A DNA stretch of 64,000 bases. Origin: Amycolatopsis sp. NBC_00345 (GTDB taxonomy: Bacteria > Actinomycetota > Actinomycetes > Mycobacteriales > Pseudonocardiaceae). The stretch lies in NCBI RefSeq assembly GCF_036116635.1, contig NZ_CP107995.1, positions 5,704,001 through 5,768,000 on the forward strand. The letters are read 5' to 3'. Below are positions 14,714 through 22,874 of this stretch, one piece after another (the first letter of the stretch is position 1; each line of letters opens with the position of its first letter). A program made the translations under genes and the position numbers. The notes below the pieces were generated by a model, which saw nothing but the letters and a program-made list of their open reading frames with translations, was not told the DNA's origin and did no database searches.

Positions 14714-16323
14714 CCACGGCAGGCGACGCCGGGGATCCCGCGGACGACACGGTCGGCGGGCTGCTCGCCGCGCGGGCGCGGGCGCGTCCGGGCAAGACCG
14801 CGCTCGTCTTCGGCGACACCGAGCTGACCTACGGCGAACTCGACCAGGCGGTGACCGACGTCGCGCGCGGCCTGATCGCGGTCGGCGCCACCCCCGGCGA
14901 CTCGGTCGGGATCTTCCTGCCCAACCGCGCCGAGTACCTGCCGGCCTGGTTCGGCGCCGCCCGCGCCGGCCTCGTCGAGGTCCCGGTCAACACCGCCTAC
15001 AAAGGACAGTTCCTCGACCACGCGCTCCGCCGCGCCGACGTGCGGATCCTGGTCACCGAGGCGCCGCTGCTCGACCTCGTCGCGGACCTGGCCGAACCGC
15101 CGGAAACCCTGCACACCGTCGTGCTGCTCGACGAAGCCCGGCCCCGCCGTACTCCCCCCGGAGTCCGGGTGCTGAGCTGGCGCGAACTGCTCGACGCCGG
15201 CGATCCGGCGAGCGGGCTCCCCCCGGTCGGCCCGGCCGATCCGGTGGCCATCATGCTCACCTCCGGCACCACCGGACGCAGCAAGGGCGTGGTGTACCCG
15301 AACCGGATGCAGGTGGTCGCCGCGCGGGAGTGCGCGGCGCAGATGGGCACCACGCCCGACGAACGGCTCTACACCTGCCTGCCGCTGTTCCACGGCGCCG
15401 CGCAGGTCAACCTCTGCCTGCACGCCCTCTCCGCCGGGGCGACCCTGGTGCTCGGCCGCCGGTTCAGCGCGAGCCGGTTCTGGAACGAGGTCCGCACGCA
15501 CCGGGTCACCCAGTTCAACGCGCTCGGTTCGATCCTGCCCATGCTGCTGGCCCAGCCGCCGTCCGCCCGGGACCGCGATCACCAGGCGCGCAAGGCGTTC
15601 GCCGCGCCCGCGCCACCACAGGTGCTGCACCCGTTCGAGGAACGCTTCGGCGTACACCTCGTCGAGGGCTACGGGCTGACGGAGATCAAGAACGTCCTGT
15701 ACAACCCGCTCGACGCGCGTAAGGTCGGCTCGATCGGCCTGCCCACCGAATCCTCCATCGTGGCGGTTCACGACGAGGCGGGCCGGCGCACCGGGCCGGG
15801 GCAGGCCGGGGAGATCGTGTACCGGCCACGCCTGCCGCACGTCATGTTCTCCGGCTACCACCGAGATCCGGAAGCGACGCTCGCGACGATCCAGGACCTG
15901 TGGTGGCACACCGGGGATCTGGGCTACACCGACGAAGACGGCTACTTCTATTTCCTCGACCGCAAGAAGGACGCGCTGCGCCGCCGCGGCGAGAACATCT
16001 CCTCCCACGAGGTCGAGTCGGTCCTGCTGGCCTACCCCGGCGTGACCGCGGCGGCCGCGATCGGCACGCCCTCGGACCTCGGCGAAGACGAGGTGCTCGC
16101 CGTCGTACAGCTGGAATCCGGGCAGCGGCTGGACTTCGCCAAGCTGTTCGCGCACTGCGACGCGTCCATGCCGCACTTCATGGTTCCCCGCTACTACCGC
16201 GTCGTCGACCAGCTACCCGTCACGCCGACCGGCAAGGTGGGCAAGGCCGACCTTCGCGGCCAGGGCCGGGGCGACGCCTGGGACGCGCACGCCGCCGGGC
16301 TCACCCCGACCCGTCACGTCTGA
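14710..16323 (+). CDS. AMP-forming acyl-CoA synthetase
   Basis: 537 residues with the full ANL adenylating enzyme set: MLTSGTTGRSKGVVY (P-loop), EGYGLTE (A5), WWHTGDLGYTDEDGYFYFLDRKKD (cited in part, A7-A8), RRRGENISSHEVE and the C-terminal PTGKVGK with the catalytic lysine. It resembles crotonobetaine/carnitine or long-chain CoA ligases. It would activate a carboxylic acid made by the upstream oxidations to its CoA ester. Its start overlaps the monooxygenase stop, so translation is coupled, and it is followed by the HMG-CoA-lyase-like gene. Confidence 0.9.
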   Translation: MTTAGDAGDPADDTVGGLLAARARARPGKTALVFGDTELTYGELDQAVTDVARGLIAVGATPGDSVGIFLPNRAEYLPAWFGAARAGLVEVPVNTAYKGQFLDHALRRADVRILVTEAPLLDLVADLAEPPETLHTVVLLDEARPRRTPPGVRVLSWRELLDAGDPASGLPPVGPADPVAIMLTSGTTGRSKGVVYPNRMQVVAARECAAQMGTTPDERLYTCLPLFHGAAQVNLCLHALSAGATLVLGRRFSASRFWNEVRTHRVTQFNALGSILPMLLAQPPSARDRDHQARKAFAAPAPPQVLHPFEERFGVHLVEGYGLTEIKNVLYNPLDARKVGSIGLPTESSIVAVHDEAGRRTGPGQAGEIVYRPRLPHVMFSGYHRDPEATLATIQDLWWHTGDLGYTDEDGYFYFLDRKKDALRRRGENISSHEVESVLLAYPGVTAAAAIGTPSDLGEDEVLAVVQLESGQRLDFAKLFAHCDASMPHFMVPRYYRVVDQLPVTPTGKVGKADLRGQGRGDAWDAHAAGLTPTRHV

Positions 16324-16381
16324 AGGAAACCGCGCCTGCCGGAAACACCGTCTGAAGGAACCAGTGCCTGAAGGAAACGCC

Positions 16382-17311
16382 ATGCCCCCAGAAGTACGCA
16401 TCCGCGAGATCGCGCCCCGCCTGGCCTTCCAGGACCATCTCGTCCCGGCCGAGGTGAAGATCGAGCTCTGCCGACGGCTCCTCGACGCCGGGATCCGCGC
16501 CTTCGAGCTGTCTTCCTTCGTCCGGCCCGACCTGATCCCGGGCCTCGCCGACGCCGAGGCGGTGTTCGCGAACGTGCCGCGCGTTCCCGGGCTCAGCCTC
16601 GGCTGCTGCGTCGGCAACACCCGCGGGCTCGCCCGCGCCGTCGACGCGGGTGCCGGCACCGCGGCGTTCCTGCTGTCCGCCGACGAAGAGTTCGCCCGCG
16701 CCAACATCGGCCGGTCCACAGAGGACTCATTGGCGGAGCTGGAACGCATGGCCGCGTTCGCCGCGGACCGCGACATCGTGCTCAGCACCTACGTCATCTT
16801 CGCGTGGGGCGGCCCCACCGGTCCCGGACGCGGCGCCGAACACCTCGAACCGCTGGCCCGGCGGCTCATCGAGATCGGCGTGGATCACTGGATCCTCGCC
16901 GACTCCGCCGGGTACGCCGCACCGCCCCAGATCCGCGAGCTCGTCACCGCGGCGCTCGCACACGTGCCCGCCGAGAACCTCACCGTCCAGATCCACGACG
17001 ACCGCGGCCTGGGGCTGGCCGCCCTGCTGCCGCTGCTCGACCTCGGCGTCCGCCACTTCGACACCGCCCTCGCGGGCAGCGGCGGCCATCCCGCGATCCC
17101 CGGCCACCGGGGCGGCGGCCTCTGCACCGAGGACGCCGTGCAGCTGCTCGAACTGTCCGGTGTGGACACCGGCGTCGACCTGCCGCGGCTGATCGAGGCC
17201 GCGAACTGGCTGGCCACCGAGATCGGTGTGCCCGGCAAGGGATTCGTCCGGCACACCGGTGCCGTGCCCGGCCTCGGTCAAGCCGTGCCGCCCCTCGACT
17301 TCTCTTGGTGA
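16382..17311 (+). CDS. HMG-CoA-lyase-like (DRE-TIM) protein with altered catalytic residues
   Basis: 309 residues of pyruvate-carboxyltransferase/HMGL barrel. The general pattern aligns: EIAPR, FELSSFVRP (Glu42), IHDDRGLG, AGSGGHPAIPGHRGGG and CTED. However, the key residues differ from true HMG-CoA lyases: Asp after PR is Leu14, the first His of HxHD is Gln203, the catalytic Cys of GGCP is His236, and the Asn of GNVATED is Gly. Only the Arg, the Glu and one His remain. The start has AAGGAAA, one of three TGAAGGAA words in 16321-16380. Downstream of a CoA ligase, it may cleave or bind an acyl-CoA by another mechanism. Confidence 0.78.
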   Translation: MPPEVRIREIAPRLAFQDHLVPAEVKIELCRRLLDAGIRAFELSSFVRPDLIPGLADAEAVFANVPRVPGLSLGCCVGNTRGLARAVDAGAGTAAFLLSADEEFARANIGRSTEDSLAELERMAAFAADRDIVLSTYVIFAWGGPTGPGRGAEHLEPLARRLIEIGVDHWILADSAGYAAPPQIRELVTAALAHVPAENLTVQIHDDRGLGLAALLPLLDLGVRHFDTALAGSGGHPAIPGHRGGGLCTEDAVQLLELSGVDTGVDLPRLIEAANWLATEIGVPGKGFVRHTGAVPGLGQAVPPLDFSW

Positions 17312-17338
17312 AGACCACCATCCCGACTAGGAGGACCA

Positions 17339-18838
17339 GTGACGAAACCAGCGTTGCCCCGCGTTCCGACGGTGATCGTGGCCGGCACCGGACTGGCCGG
17401 GCTCTCCGCGGCGATCTCCGCGCGCGAGGCCGGGGCGAACGTGCTGCTCCTGGAGAAAGGCGGCCGCGAAGACGTCGGTGGCAACGCCGCGTTTTCCGGC
17501 GGGCTGTTCCTGTTCTGCTACGACGGGCCGGACGACCTGACGTCGATCACCCAGGACTTCGAGCCGGGCATGCGGGCCGACCGGATCGAGGCGCCGCCCT
17601 TCACCAGCGCCGCCTACGCGGCCGAGCTGATGGCGATGAGCAGCGATCAAGCCGACCGTCGACTGATCGACGCGCTCGCGGAACGCTCGCTGGACACTGT
17701 CCGGTGGCTCACGACGAAAGGGGTGCGATTCACGTTCAACCGCACCCTGGGCGCGGCAGTGCACGACGACGTTCTGCGGGTGCCGCCCGGTCAGGTCCTG
17801 ACCAGTTCGGGTGAGGGGATGTCGCGCGGATTCGAGGTGATCAAGCCCCTGCTTCGGCACGCCGAGGCCATCGGCGTCGAGAGCCGCTGGTACACCCCGC
17901 TGGTGGACGTGGTCCGCGACAACGGCCAGGTCACCGGCGTCACGGCCGGCGACACCGGCGAGTTCTTGGCGGCCGACGCCGTGGTGATCGCCAGCGGCGG
18001 TTTCCAGGCCAGTCGTGAGCTCCGCCGCCGGTTTCTGGGGCAGGAATGGGAAACGGTCCGGCTGCGCGGATCCCGGCTGTCCACCGGCGACGGCATCTCG
18101 GCCGCGCTCCGGGCCGGGGCGGGCAAAGCCGGGACCTGGTCGAAAGCCCACTCGGCCGCGGTCGACCCGACCATGCCCTCACCCCAGCGCAGCGAGGCGT
18201 CCCCGCCGTACCCGTTGCACGGCTTCTGGCTCGGCGTGCTCGTCAACCGCGACGGCGAGCGGTTCGTGGACGAGGGCCCCGGCCCGTGGGTCAAGAACTA
18301 TTCGAGGATGGGCAAGGCGATCAGGCCCCAGCCCGGCCACGAGGCGTTCGAGATCTTCGATCAGCGCACCGCCGCGCGCGTGGCCGACGAGTTCGCCGGA
18401 GCGGCTGTGCCGGTCACCGCGCCCACCATTCCCGAACTCGCCGAGCGGCTCGGGCTGCCCGCCGACCGGCTCGCGCACACCATCGAGACGTACAACCGCG
18501 CCTGCCAGCCTGACGACGGCATCGCCGAAGACCGTGGCACAGCGGGCATCGACCCGCCCAAGTCGCACTGGGCCGCGCCGCTGGACCAGCCGCCGTTCGT
18601 CGCCTACCACGCGGTCGCCGGGCTCACCTTCAGCTTCGGCGGCGTGCGGATCGACCCCGACGGCCGAGCGCTCGATCCTGACGGGACAGTGGTGCCCGGC
18701 CTGTACGCGGCGGGCGAAGCCACCGGCGGATTGTTCTACGGCGACTACCCCGGGGGTGCCGCCCTCATGCGGGCCGCCGTGTTCGGCCGGGCGGCCGGGC
18801 GAACCGCCGTGGCCGAAGCAATGGTGTCGGATCAGTGA
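17339..18838 (+). CDS. FAD-dependent dehydrogenase (TcuA/fumarate-reductase flavoprotein-like)
   Basis: 499 residues. The FAD motif AGTGLAGLSAAISAREAGANVLLLEK (cited in part) starts the protein; GGNAAFSGG, VVIASGGFQA, LVNRDGERFVDE and GLYAAGEATGGLFYGDYPGG are the family blocks that hold FAD and the substrate. Relatives include tricarballylate dehydrogenase and 3-ketosteroid dehydrogenase. TAGGAGGACCA precedes the GTG at 17339, giving a strong ribosome site 27 bp after the previous stop. It is the last gene of the set and would introduce a double bond into an acid or CoA ester. Substrate unknown. Confidence 0.86.
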   Translation: MTKPALPRVPTVIVAGTGLAGLSAAISAREAGANVLLLEKGGREDVGGNAAFSGGLFLFCYDGPDDLTSITQDFEPGMRADRIEAPPFTSAAYAAELMAMSSDQADRRLIDALAERSLDTVRWLTTKGVRFTFNRTLGAAVHDDVLRVPPGQVLTSSGEGMSRGFEVIKPLLRHAEAIGVESRWYTPLVDVVRDNGQVTGVTAGDTGEFLAADAVVIASGGFQASRELRRRFLGQEWETVRLRGSRLSTGDGISAALRAGAGKAGTWSKAHSAAVDPTMPSPQRSEASPPYPLHGFWLGVLVNRDGERFVDEGPGPWVKNYSRMGKAIRPQPGHEAFEIFDQRTAARVADEFAGAAVPVTAPTIPELAERLGLPADRLAHTIETYNRACQPDDGIAEDRGTAGIDPPKSHWAAPLDQPPFVAYHAVAGLTFSFGGVRIDPDGRALDPDGTVVPGLYAAGEATGGLFYGDYPGGAALMRAAVFGRAAGRTAVAEAMVSDQ

Positions 18839-19014
18839 ATCCCGGCCGATCGGCACCGTCCGAATCGGACAGTTCCGGCCGGGCACCGGGAGGACGGGTG
18901 GCGAAGCGCGGTCAACAATCCGGACAGGGCCGGGGCGCGGTCGAGACCTCCGCCAGCACGTCGGCGATGTGCTCACTCATGACGTGTCCGCCTCGACGGT
19001 GGCCGGGGTAGCGT

Positions 19015-19052
19015 TTTACGATAAGGATGCTTACACTAGGTTCGCATGCTTA
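19015..19052 (+). promoter_or_regulatory. NIPSNAP gene promoter with two AAGCATGCTT-type operators
   Basis: TTTACG (about 19015), 16 bases, TAGGTT (19037-19042) make a reasonable promoter. TAAGGATGCTTA (19022-19033) sits in the spacer and TTCGCATGCTTA (19041-19052) covers the likely start point, 19 bp centre to centre, as at ribB. Before this promoter, CCCGGCCG and CGGCCGGG (about 18841-18884) can pair as a weak terminator for the preceding gene. Confidence 0.55.
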
Positions 19053-19110
19053 CTACATCAACGGCCCCGGGACTCCAGACACTCAAGCCGCTCCGGAAAG
19101 GACCTTCGCG

Positions 19111-19725
19111 ATGCTGTACGAACTCACCAAGCTCGCGCTCAAGCTCTACACCGTGCCGAAAGCCCTCTCCGCCCTGGAGTCCTACACCACGACCGGCACC
19201 GCGCACGGCCGGCTGCTCGGCTGCTGGGAGACCGAGCACGGCGTCATCGTCGGCCGGCTGCTCCTGCTCCGGGAGTTCGACGACGCCGGCGCGCTCGCCG
19301 ACGAACGGCAGCGCGTCCTGACCAGCTCCGACCCCTTCGGCATCGGCGAGCACCTCGAGTCCTTCGAGGTCGAAAGCTACGCGCAGTTTCCGTTCCTGCC
19401 GCCGATCCGTCCCGGCCGGTTCGGCGACGTCTACGAGTTCCGCACCTACCGGCTCAAGGTCGGCGGGCTCGTGCCGACGATGGCGGGCTGGGAGGCCGCG
19501 GTGCCGGAGCGCACCAAGCTCTTTCCGCTCACCACCGCGATGTACGGCCTGGACGGCGCGCCCCGGATCACCCACATCTGGCCCTTCCCCAGCCTCGATG
19601 AACGGCTGGCGATCCGGCGGACGTCCTACGAGCGCGGGATCTGGCCACCCGTCAACGGCCCGGAGAACATCGCGCACGCGACCTCCACCATCGCCTTCCC
19701 CGTCGGCTTCTCCCCGCTGTCCTGA
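19111..19725 (+). CDS. NIPSNAP-family protein (two-repeat dimeric barrel)
   Basis: 204 residues with two ferredoxin-like NIPSNAP repeats: the first from MLYELTKLALKLYTVPKALS to about residue 95, the second from VYEFRTYRLKVGG to the end, which includes THIWPFPSLDERLAIRRT. NIPSNAP/dimeric alpha-beta barrel proteins include small monooxygenase-like and isomerase-like members of catabolic clusters. GGAAAGGA precedes the ATG at 19111, so this transcript is leadered, unlike ribB and the reductase. Its promoter has the shared MarR sites, tying it to the block at 10.5-18.8 kb although it is transcribed separately. Function unknown. Confidence 0.75.
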   Translation: MLYELTKLALKLYTVPKALSALESYTTTGTAHGRLLGCWETEHGVIVGRLLLLREFDDAGALADERQRVLTSSDPFGIGEHLESFEVESYAQFPFLPPIRPGRFGDVYEFRTYRLKVGGLVPTMAGWEAAVPERTKLFPLTTAMYGLDGAPRITHIWPFPSLDERLAIRRTSYERGIWPPVNGPENIAHATSTIAFPVGFSPLS

Positions 19726-19796
19726 AACTGTCCTGAAAACCGGCGCACCGGCCGAGCGGGGACCCCTCCCGGGCCCGGGTCGATAGACTGCGTCGC

Positions 19797-20294
19797 ATGA
19801 CGGAGCTGGTAGGGCCTCCGGCCCCGGCCGGGCGGACGCCCAGGCGCCGGCGCTGGCCGTGGCTGATGCTGGCCGTGGTGGTGCTGGCCGGGGCGGGCGT
19901 CACCGTTTTCCTGCTGTCCCGTCCGGCGGCGAGGCCAACTGATCCCCATGGCATCGCGGAGGCCGTTGTCGCGGCGATGACCCAGTCGCCGAGCGCCGAG
20001 CTGCGCAGTTACCAATGCCCGCCGGGACCGTCCGATCCGCCGGCGGGCGACCCGGTCTACGACGCGGGCTCCTACACCCTCGGTGACGAGCTCCACCTGT
20101 CCGCCGACATCGAGATCGCGAAGGTGCTGAACCCGAACGACCCGGACGTGCGCTATTCGCTGTACCTGGTCAACTACCACGGCGGCTGGTGCCTCGGCAC
20201 TCTCGCCAGGTGCAGCCGCACCAAGGACGGCAGCTACCTCGTCACGGGCGGCCCGTTCTGCCACGAGGCGTATCCGGAGATCCCGGCCTACTGA
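19797..20294 (+). CDS. Membrane-anchored hypothetical protein
   Basis: 165 residues not assigned to a family. A basic stretch RTPRRRRWPW (residues about 14-23) is followed by one membrane helix (LMLAVVVLAGAGVTVFLL), so it is probably a type II protein with its C-terminal 120 residues outside. That part has four cysteines (YQCPPG, GWCLG, ARCSR, GPFCHE), which could form two disulfides. TAGACT is seven bases before the ATG and no ribosome site is visible, so the transcript may be leaderless. The following 232 bp (20295-20526) contain nothing I can support. Confidence 0.6.
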   Translation: MTELVGPPAPAGRTPRRRRWPWLMLAVVVLAGAGVTVFLLSRPAARPTDPHGIAEAVVAAMTQSPSAELRSYQCPPGPSDPPAGDPVYDAGSYTLGDELHLSADIEIAKVLNPNDPDVRYSLYLVNYHGGWCLGTLARCSRTKDGSYLVTGGPFCHEAYPEIPAY

Positions 20295-20526
20295 CGGAAT
20301 CCTGCTTCACGGGAGAGCCCGGGTCAGCCAGACCACTTCACCCTTGCCAGCTTCCGCCCGGTCGCGATCGCCGCGTCGAGCACCGCGCGCGCCGGACCAA
20401 GCCGGAACAACTCGTAAGCAATCTCCGGCCCTCAATGGTCACCCGGCCGATGATCAGCCCGCACTATCCGATGAAGGCACCCTCGACGCAGCGGCCATCG
20501 GCGGGTATGAGGTCACGTCTGCCAAC

Positions 20527-21186
20527 CTACGAGACCACCAGGTGTGCGAAAACCACGGTGTTGTCCCGGTATTGCCGGGTGTTCCGGTCGAAGCTGCCGC
20601 CGCAGGTGATCAGCCGCAAGGACGGTTGCGGGGTGTAGCCGTAGACGGTCTGCTGGGGGAAGCCGGATTTCGGGTACGCCTTCACCGCGTCGATGGCGAA
20701 CGTGGTCACTGTGTGGTCGGCGCGGACGACCCGCACCTGCTCTCCGGGCTTCAGGCCACCGAGGTCGAAGAACACCGACGGTCCGTTCCGGGCGGAGTCG
20801 ATGTGCCCGAGGATCACCGATGGCCCGACCTCGCCGGGGGCCGGCGAGCCGCGGAACCAGGCGGGCTGGTCGTACTGCGACCCCTCTTGGGGAACCTGCA
20901 CGGTGCCGTCCGGGTTCAAGCCCACCTCGTTGACCACGGACGACACCCCGATCGCCGGGATCGAGATGGACACCGGCGGGGACGCGGGCAGGCCAGGCGT
21001 CGCCGTGAGACCCGGGCTCTGGGGCGGCGGGCCGACGACGGGTACCGCCTGGGCCGGCTCCGGTGCGCTCTGCTGATCAGTGAGCGCGTAACCGATCGCG
21101 GATGCCCCGGCCAACGCGAGGACAGCGGCGAACACGATCGCCATCCGGCGCCACCCGGGTGGCTTTCCGTTGGTGGGCTTTGACAT
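20527..21186 (-). CDS. Class F sortase
   Basis: 219 residues. An N-terminal membrane helix (MAIVFAAVLALAGASAIGYAL, cited in part) is followed by a proline-rich linker and a sortase barrel with the catalytic His in VILGHIDS, Cys in LITCGG and Arg in QYRDN. The short size and these motifs fit class F (class E-like) sortases of actinobacteria, which join secreted proteins to the cell wall. The ATG at 21186 is preferred over the GTG at 21189 because GGGTG lies five bases upstream. It follows a gene whose product ends in a sorting-signal-like tail. Confidence 0.88.
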   Translation of the reverse strand: MSKPTNGKPPGWRRMAIVFAAVLALAGASAIGYALTDQQSAPEPAQAVPVVGPPPQSPGLTATPGLPASPPVSISIPAIGVSSVVNEVGLNPDGTVQVPQEGSQYDQPAWFRGSPAPGEVGPSVILGHIDSARNGPSVFFDLGGLKPGEQVRVVRADHTVTTFAIDAVKAYPKSGFPQQTVYGYTPQPSLRLITCGGSFDRNTRQYRDNTVVFAHLVVS

Positions 21187-21219
21187 CACAACACCCGATC
21201 CGGCCGAAGTGGACGGTCC

Positions 21220-21248
21220 CGCGGGCCGGCAGTGAAGGCCGGCCCGCG
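21220..21248 (-). terminator. GC-rich hairpin between sortase substrate and sortase genes
   Basis: CGCGGGCCGGC (21220-21230) and GCCGGCCCGCG (21238-21248) form an 11-bp perfect stem with a 7-base loop. It lies in the 91-bp gap between the substrate gene stop and the sortase start. It could cut transcription partway, giving more substrate than enzyme, or protect the upstream mRNA end. Confidence 0.55.
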
Positions 21249-21277
21249 AGATCAGAAGAACGCGGGACCAGAAGAAC

Positions 21278-22093
21278 TCAGTGGCGGTCGGTGGCGCGAG
21301 CCGCCCCGCGCCGCCGGATCACGACGAACCCCGTCGCCGCCGCGAGCAGCACTGCCGCCGCGCCGCCGGTGAGCAGGCCGGTGTGCTCCAGGCCGGCCGT
21401 GCTGCCACCGCCGGTGTCGACCCCACCTGCGGGCATCTGCTTCATATGCCCCGGCAGCGCGACCACGATCGTCGCGATACCGATGGTGATGCCGCCCTTC
21501 AGCGCGTCGGTCTTGAACGCGCCGTTCAACGCCTGGGCCGCACCGTCGGACAGCTTGACCGTGGTGCCGGTCAAGGTCGCGGTGCCGGCCGCCGCGTCCG
21601 TGGTAATCGGCTTGAGCGTCGAGCCGTCCAGGTCGAACAGCACCGTGCTCGGCGCGACGACCTGGCCGCCCGCCTGCACACGCCCGCTCAGCGTGGCCGG
21701 TTTGCCCGGGTCGACGACGAAGTTGTCCAGCTCCACCTCCGTGTCACCCTTGGTCAGCTTCAGCCCGCTCCCCTGGTGCTCGATGCTGCCCTGGACGTAC
21801 GGGTCCTCCTCGCCCGGCTGGTAAACGGTCACGTGGCCGCCGGTGATCGGGAACGACGCGACGCCGTCCTTCACGCTCGCGGTACCCGAAGGAGACGGCG
21901 CGACGCCCAGCGACTGCAACGCACTCACGAACCCCGAGTCCAGCGCCACCGACGTGGACTCGCCGGTCAGAGCGGGAATCGACGCCACCGGGGTGGCCGC
22001 CGAAGCGGTCACCAGGCCGTTGCCCCATCCGCCCAGGGTCAGCGCCGCGGCACCGGCCAGCACCAGTGCGGCACCTCGTCGTGTCTTGTTCAT
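21278..22093 (-). CDS. Secreted cell-surface protein, candidate sortase substrate
   Basis: 271 residues. A signal peptide (MNKTRRGAALVLAGAAALTL, cleavage probably after TASA-A near residue 33) is followed by a strand-rich domain with VASFPITGGHVTVY and a C-terminal LEHTG, hydrophobic stretch LLTGGAAAVLLAAATGFVVI and RRRG tail. That C-terminal order matches a cell-wall sorting signal with a non-standard LxxTG motif. The sortase gene next to it is thus its likely partner. The extracellular domain loosely recalls HtaA-like beta domains but I cannot name a family. Upstream lies a large empty gap with its own promoter. Confidence 0.72.
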   Translation of the reverse strand: MNKTRRGAALVLAGAAALTLGGWGNGLVTASAATPVASIPALTGESTSVALDSGFVSALQSLGVAPSPSGTASVKDGVASFPITGGHVTVYQPGEEDPYVQGSIEHQGSGLKLTKGDTEVELDNFVVDPGKPATLSGRVQAGGQVVAPSTVLFDLDGSTLKPITTDAAAGTATLTGTTVKLSDGAAQALNGAFKTDALKGGITIGIATIVVALPGHMKQMPAGGVDTGGGSTAGLEHTGLLTGGAAAVLLAAATGFVVIRRRGAARATDRH

Positions 22094-22874
22094 CCTCAGC
22101 TCCTCGACTCGCTTGATCCGGCGAGGTCTGGGCCGAGATGTCAGTGCTTATTCGTCGCCGGCGCGGGTTTGGCTTGGTGGAGCGGCACAATCCCGCAGCC
22201 GGGCCGCGAGCGACCGCCGGGGAGCGCGCCGCCCGGTCGGCGGCGGTGTCAGCAGGGACCCGGCCCAGCGGTCGGCCCAGCCGGACGGCAGCCGCGGTGC
22301 CGGAGCGTCGACCGGCCGGCTCACTGTTTGTTCACGGCCGGCCCGCTCGCGAGCGGTCGGCCGAAAACCGGATATCGCCATAAGTGCTCTCCCCGTTCGA
22401 GGCGAGACCACCGGGTTCTGGAGCGGCTCAGGACGTGCCCGCACTGTCACGCGGATATTCACGGCAAACGCCGGTCCGGCCGGGTGGGCAGCCCGGCACA
22501 GGGTGATTCGCAGCCCTCCGGACGCCGGATTGGGTGCTCCACCGCAGTACGTGCCAACCGGGAAACGGAGTGCGAGCGAGGTAGGGTGAGGTGGATACCG
22601 CCGGGGCGCCCAGAGCCTGCTCTCAGACGTGCATCGTCCAGCACCAGGCCGCCCCGTGCGCCGCGCTCGTGTTCCGTTCGGTCGGGACCGGGAGTGGCCG
22701 GCAACCATCACGAGCCGATCGTGATACCGAATCGGCCCTACGCACCCGGAACGCCCGGCTGGTTCATCGACCGGGCGGAATGGGTACTTCACCCACAGGT
22801 TGGAAAACAGCCACGCCCGGGACCCCGGCGGACGCAGGACCGACCAGTCCGAAACTGTCCACTGAGGATTCATC
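22094..22874. other. 781-bp non-coding divergent gap with a SigB-like promoter
   Basis: No gene here has family resemblance or a good start. Near the right end GGTTCA (22761-22766), 15 bases, GGGTAC (22782-22787) resembles SigB/SigF stress promoters (GTTT-N14-16-GGGTAT) and would make an mRNA with about 80 bases of leader for the desaturase. The rest may hold the promoter of the sortase substrate gene and unrecognised regulatory sequence. Confidence 0.4.

Noticed and set aside
19741..19796. A terminator after the NIPSNAP gene
   Set aside because: Only a short CCGG stem; too weak to call.
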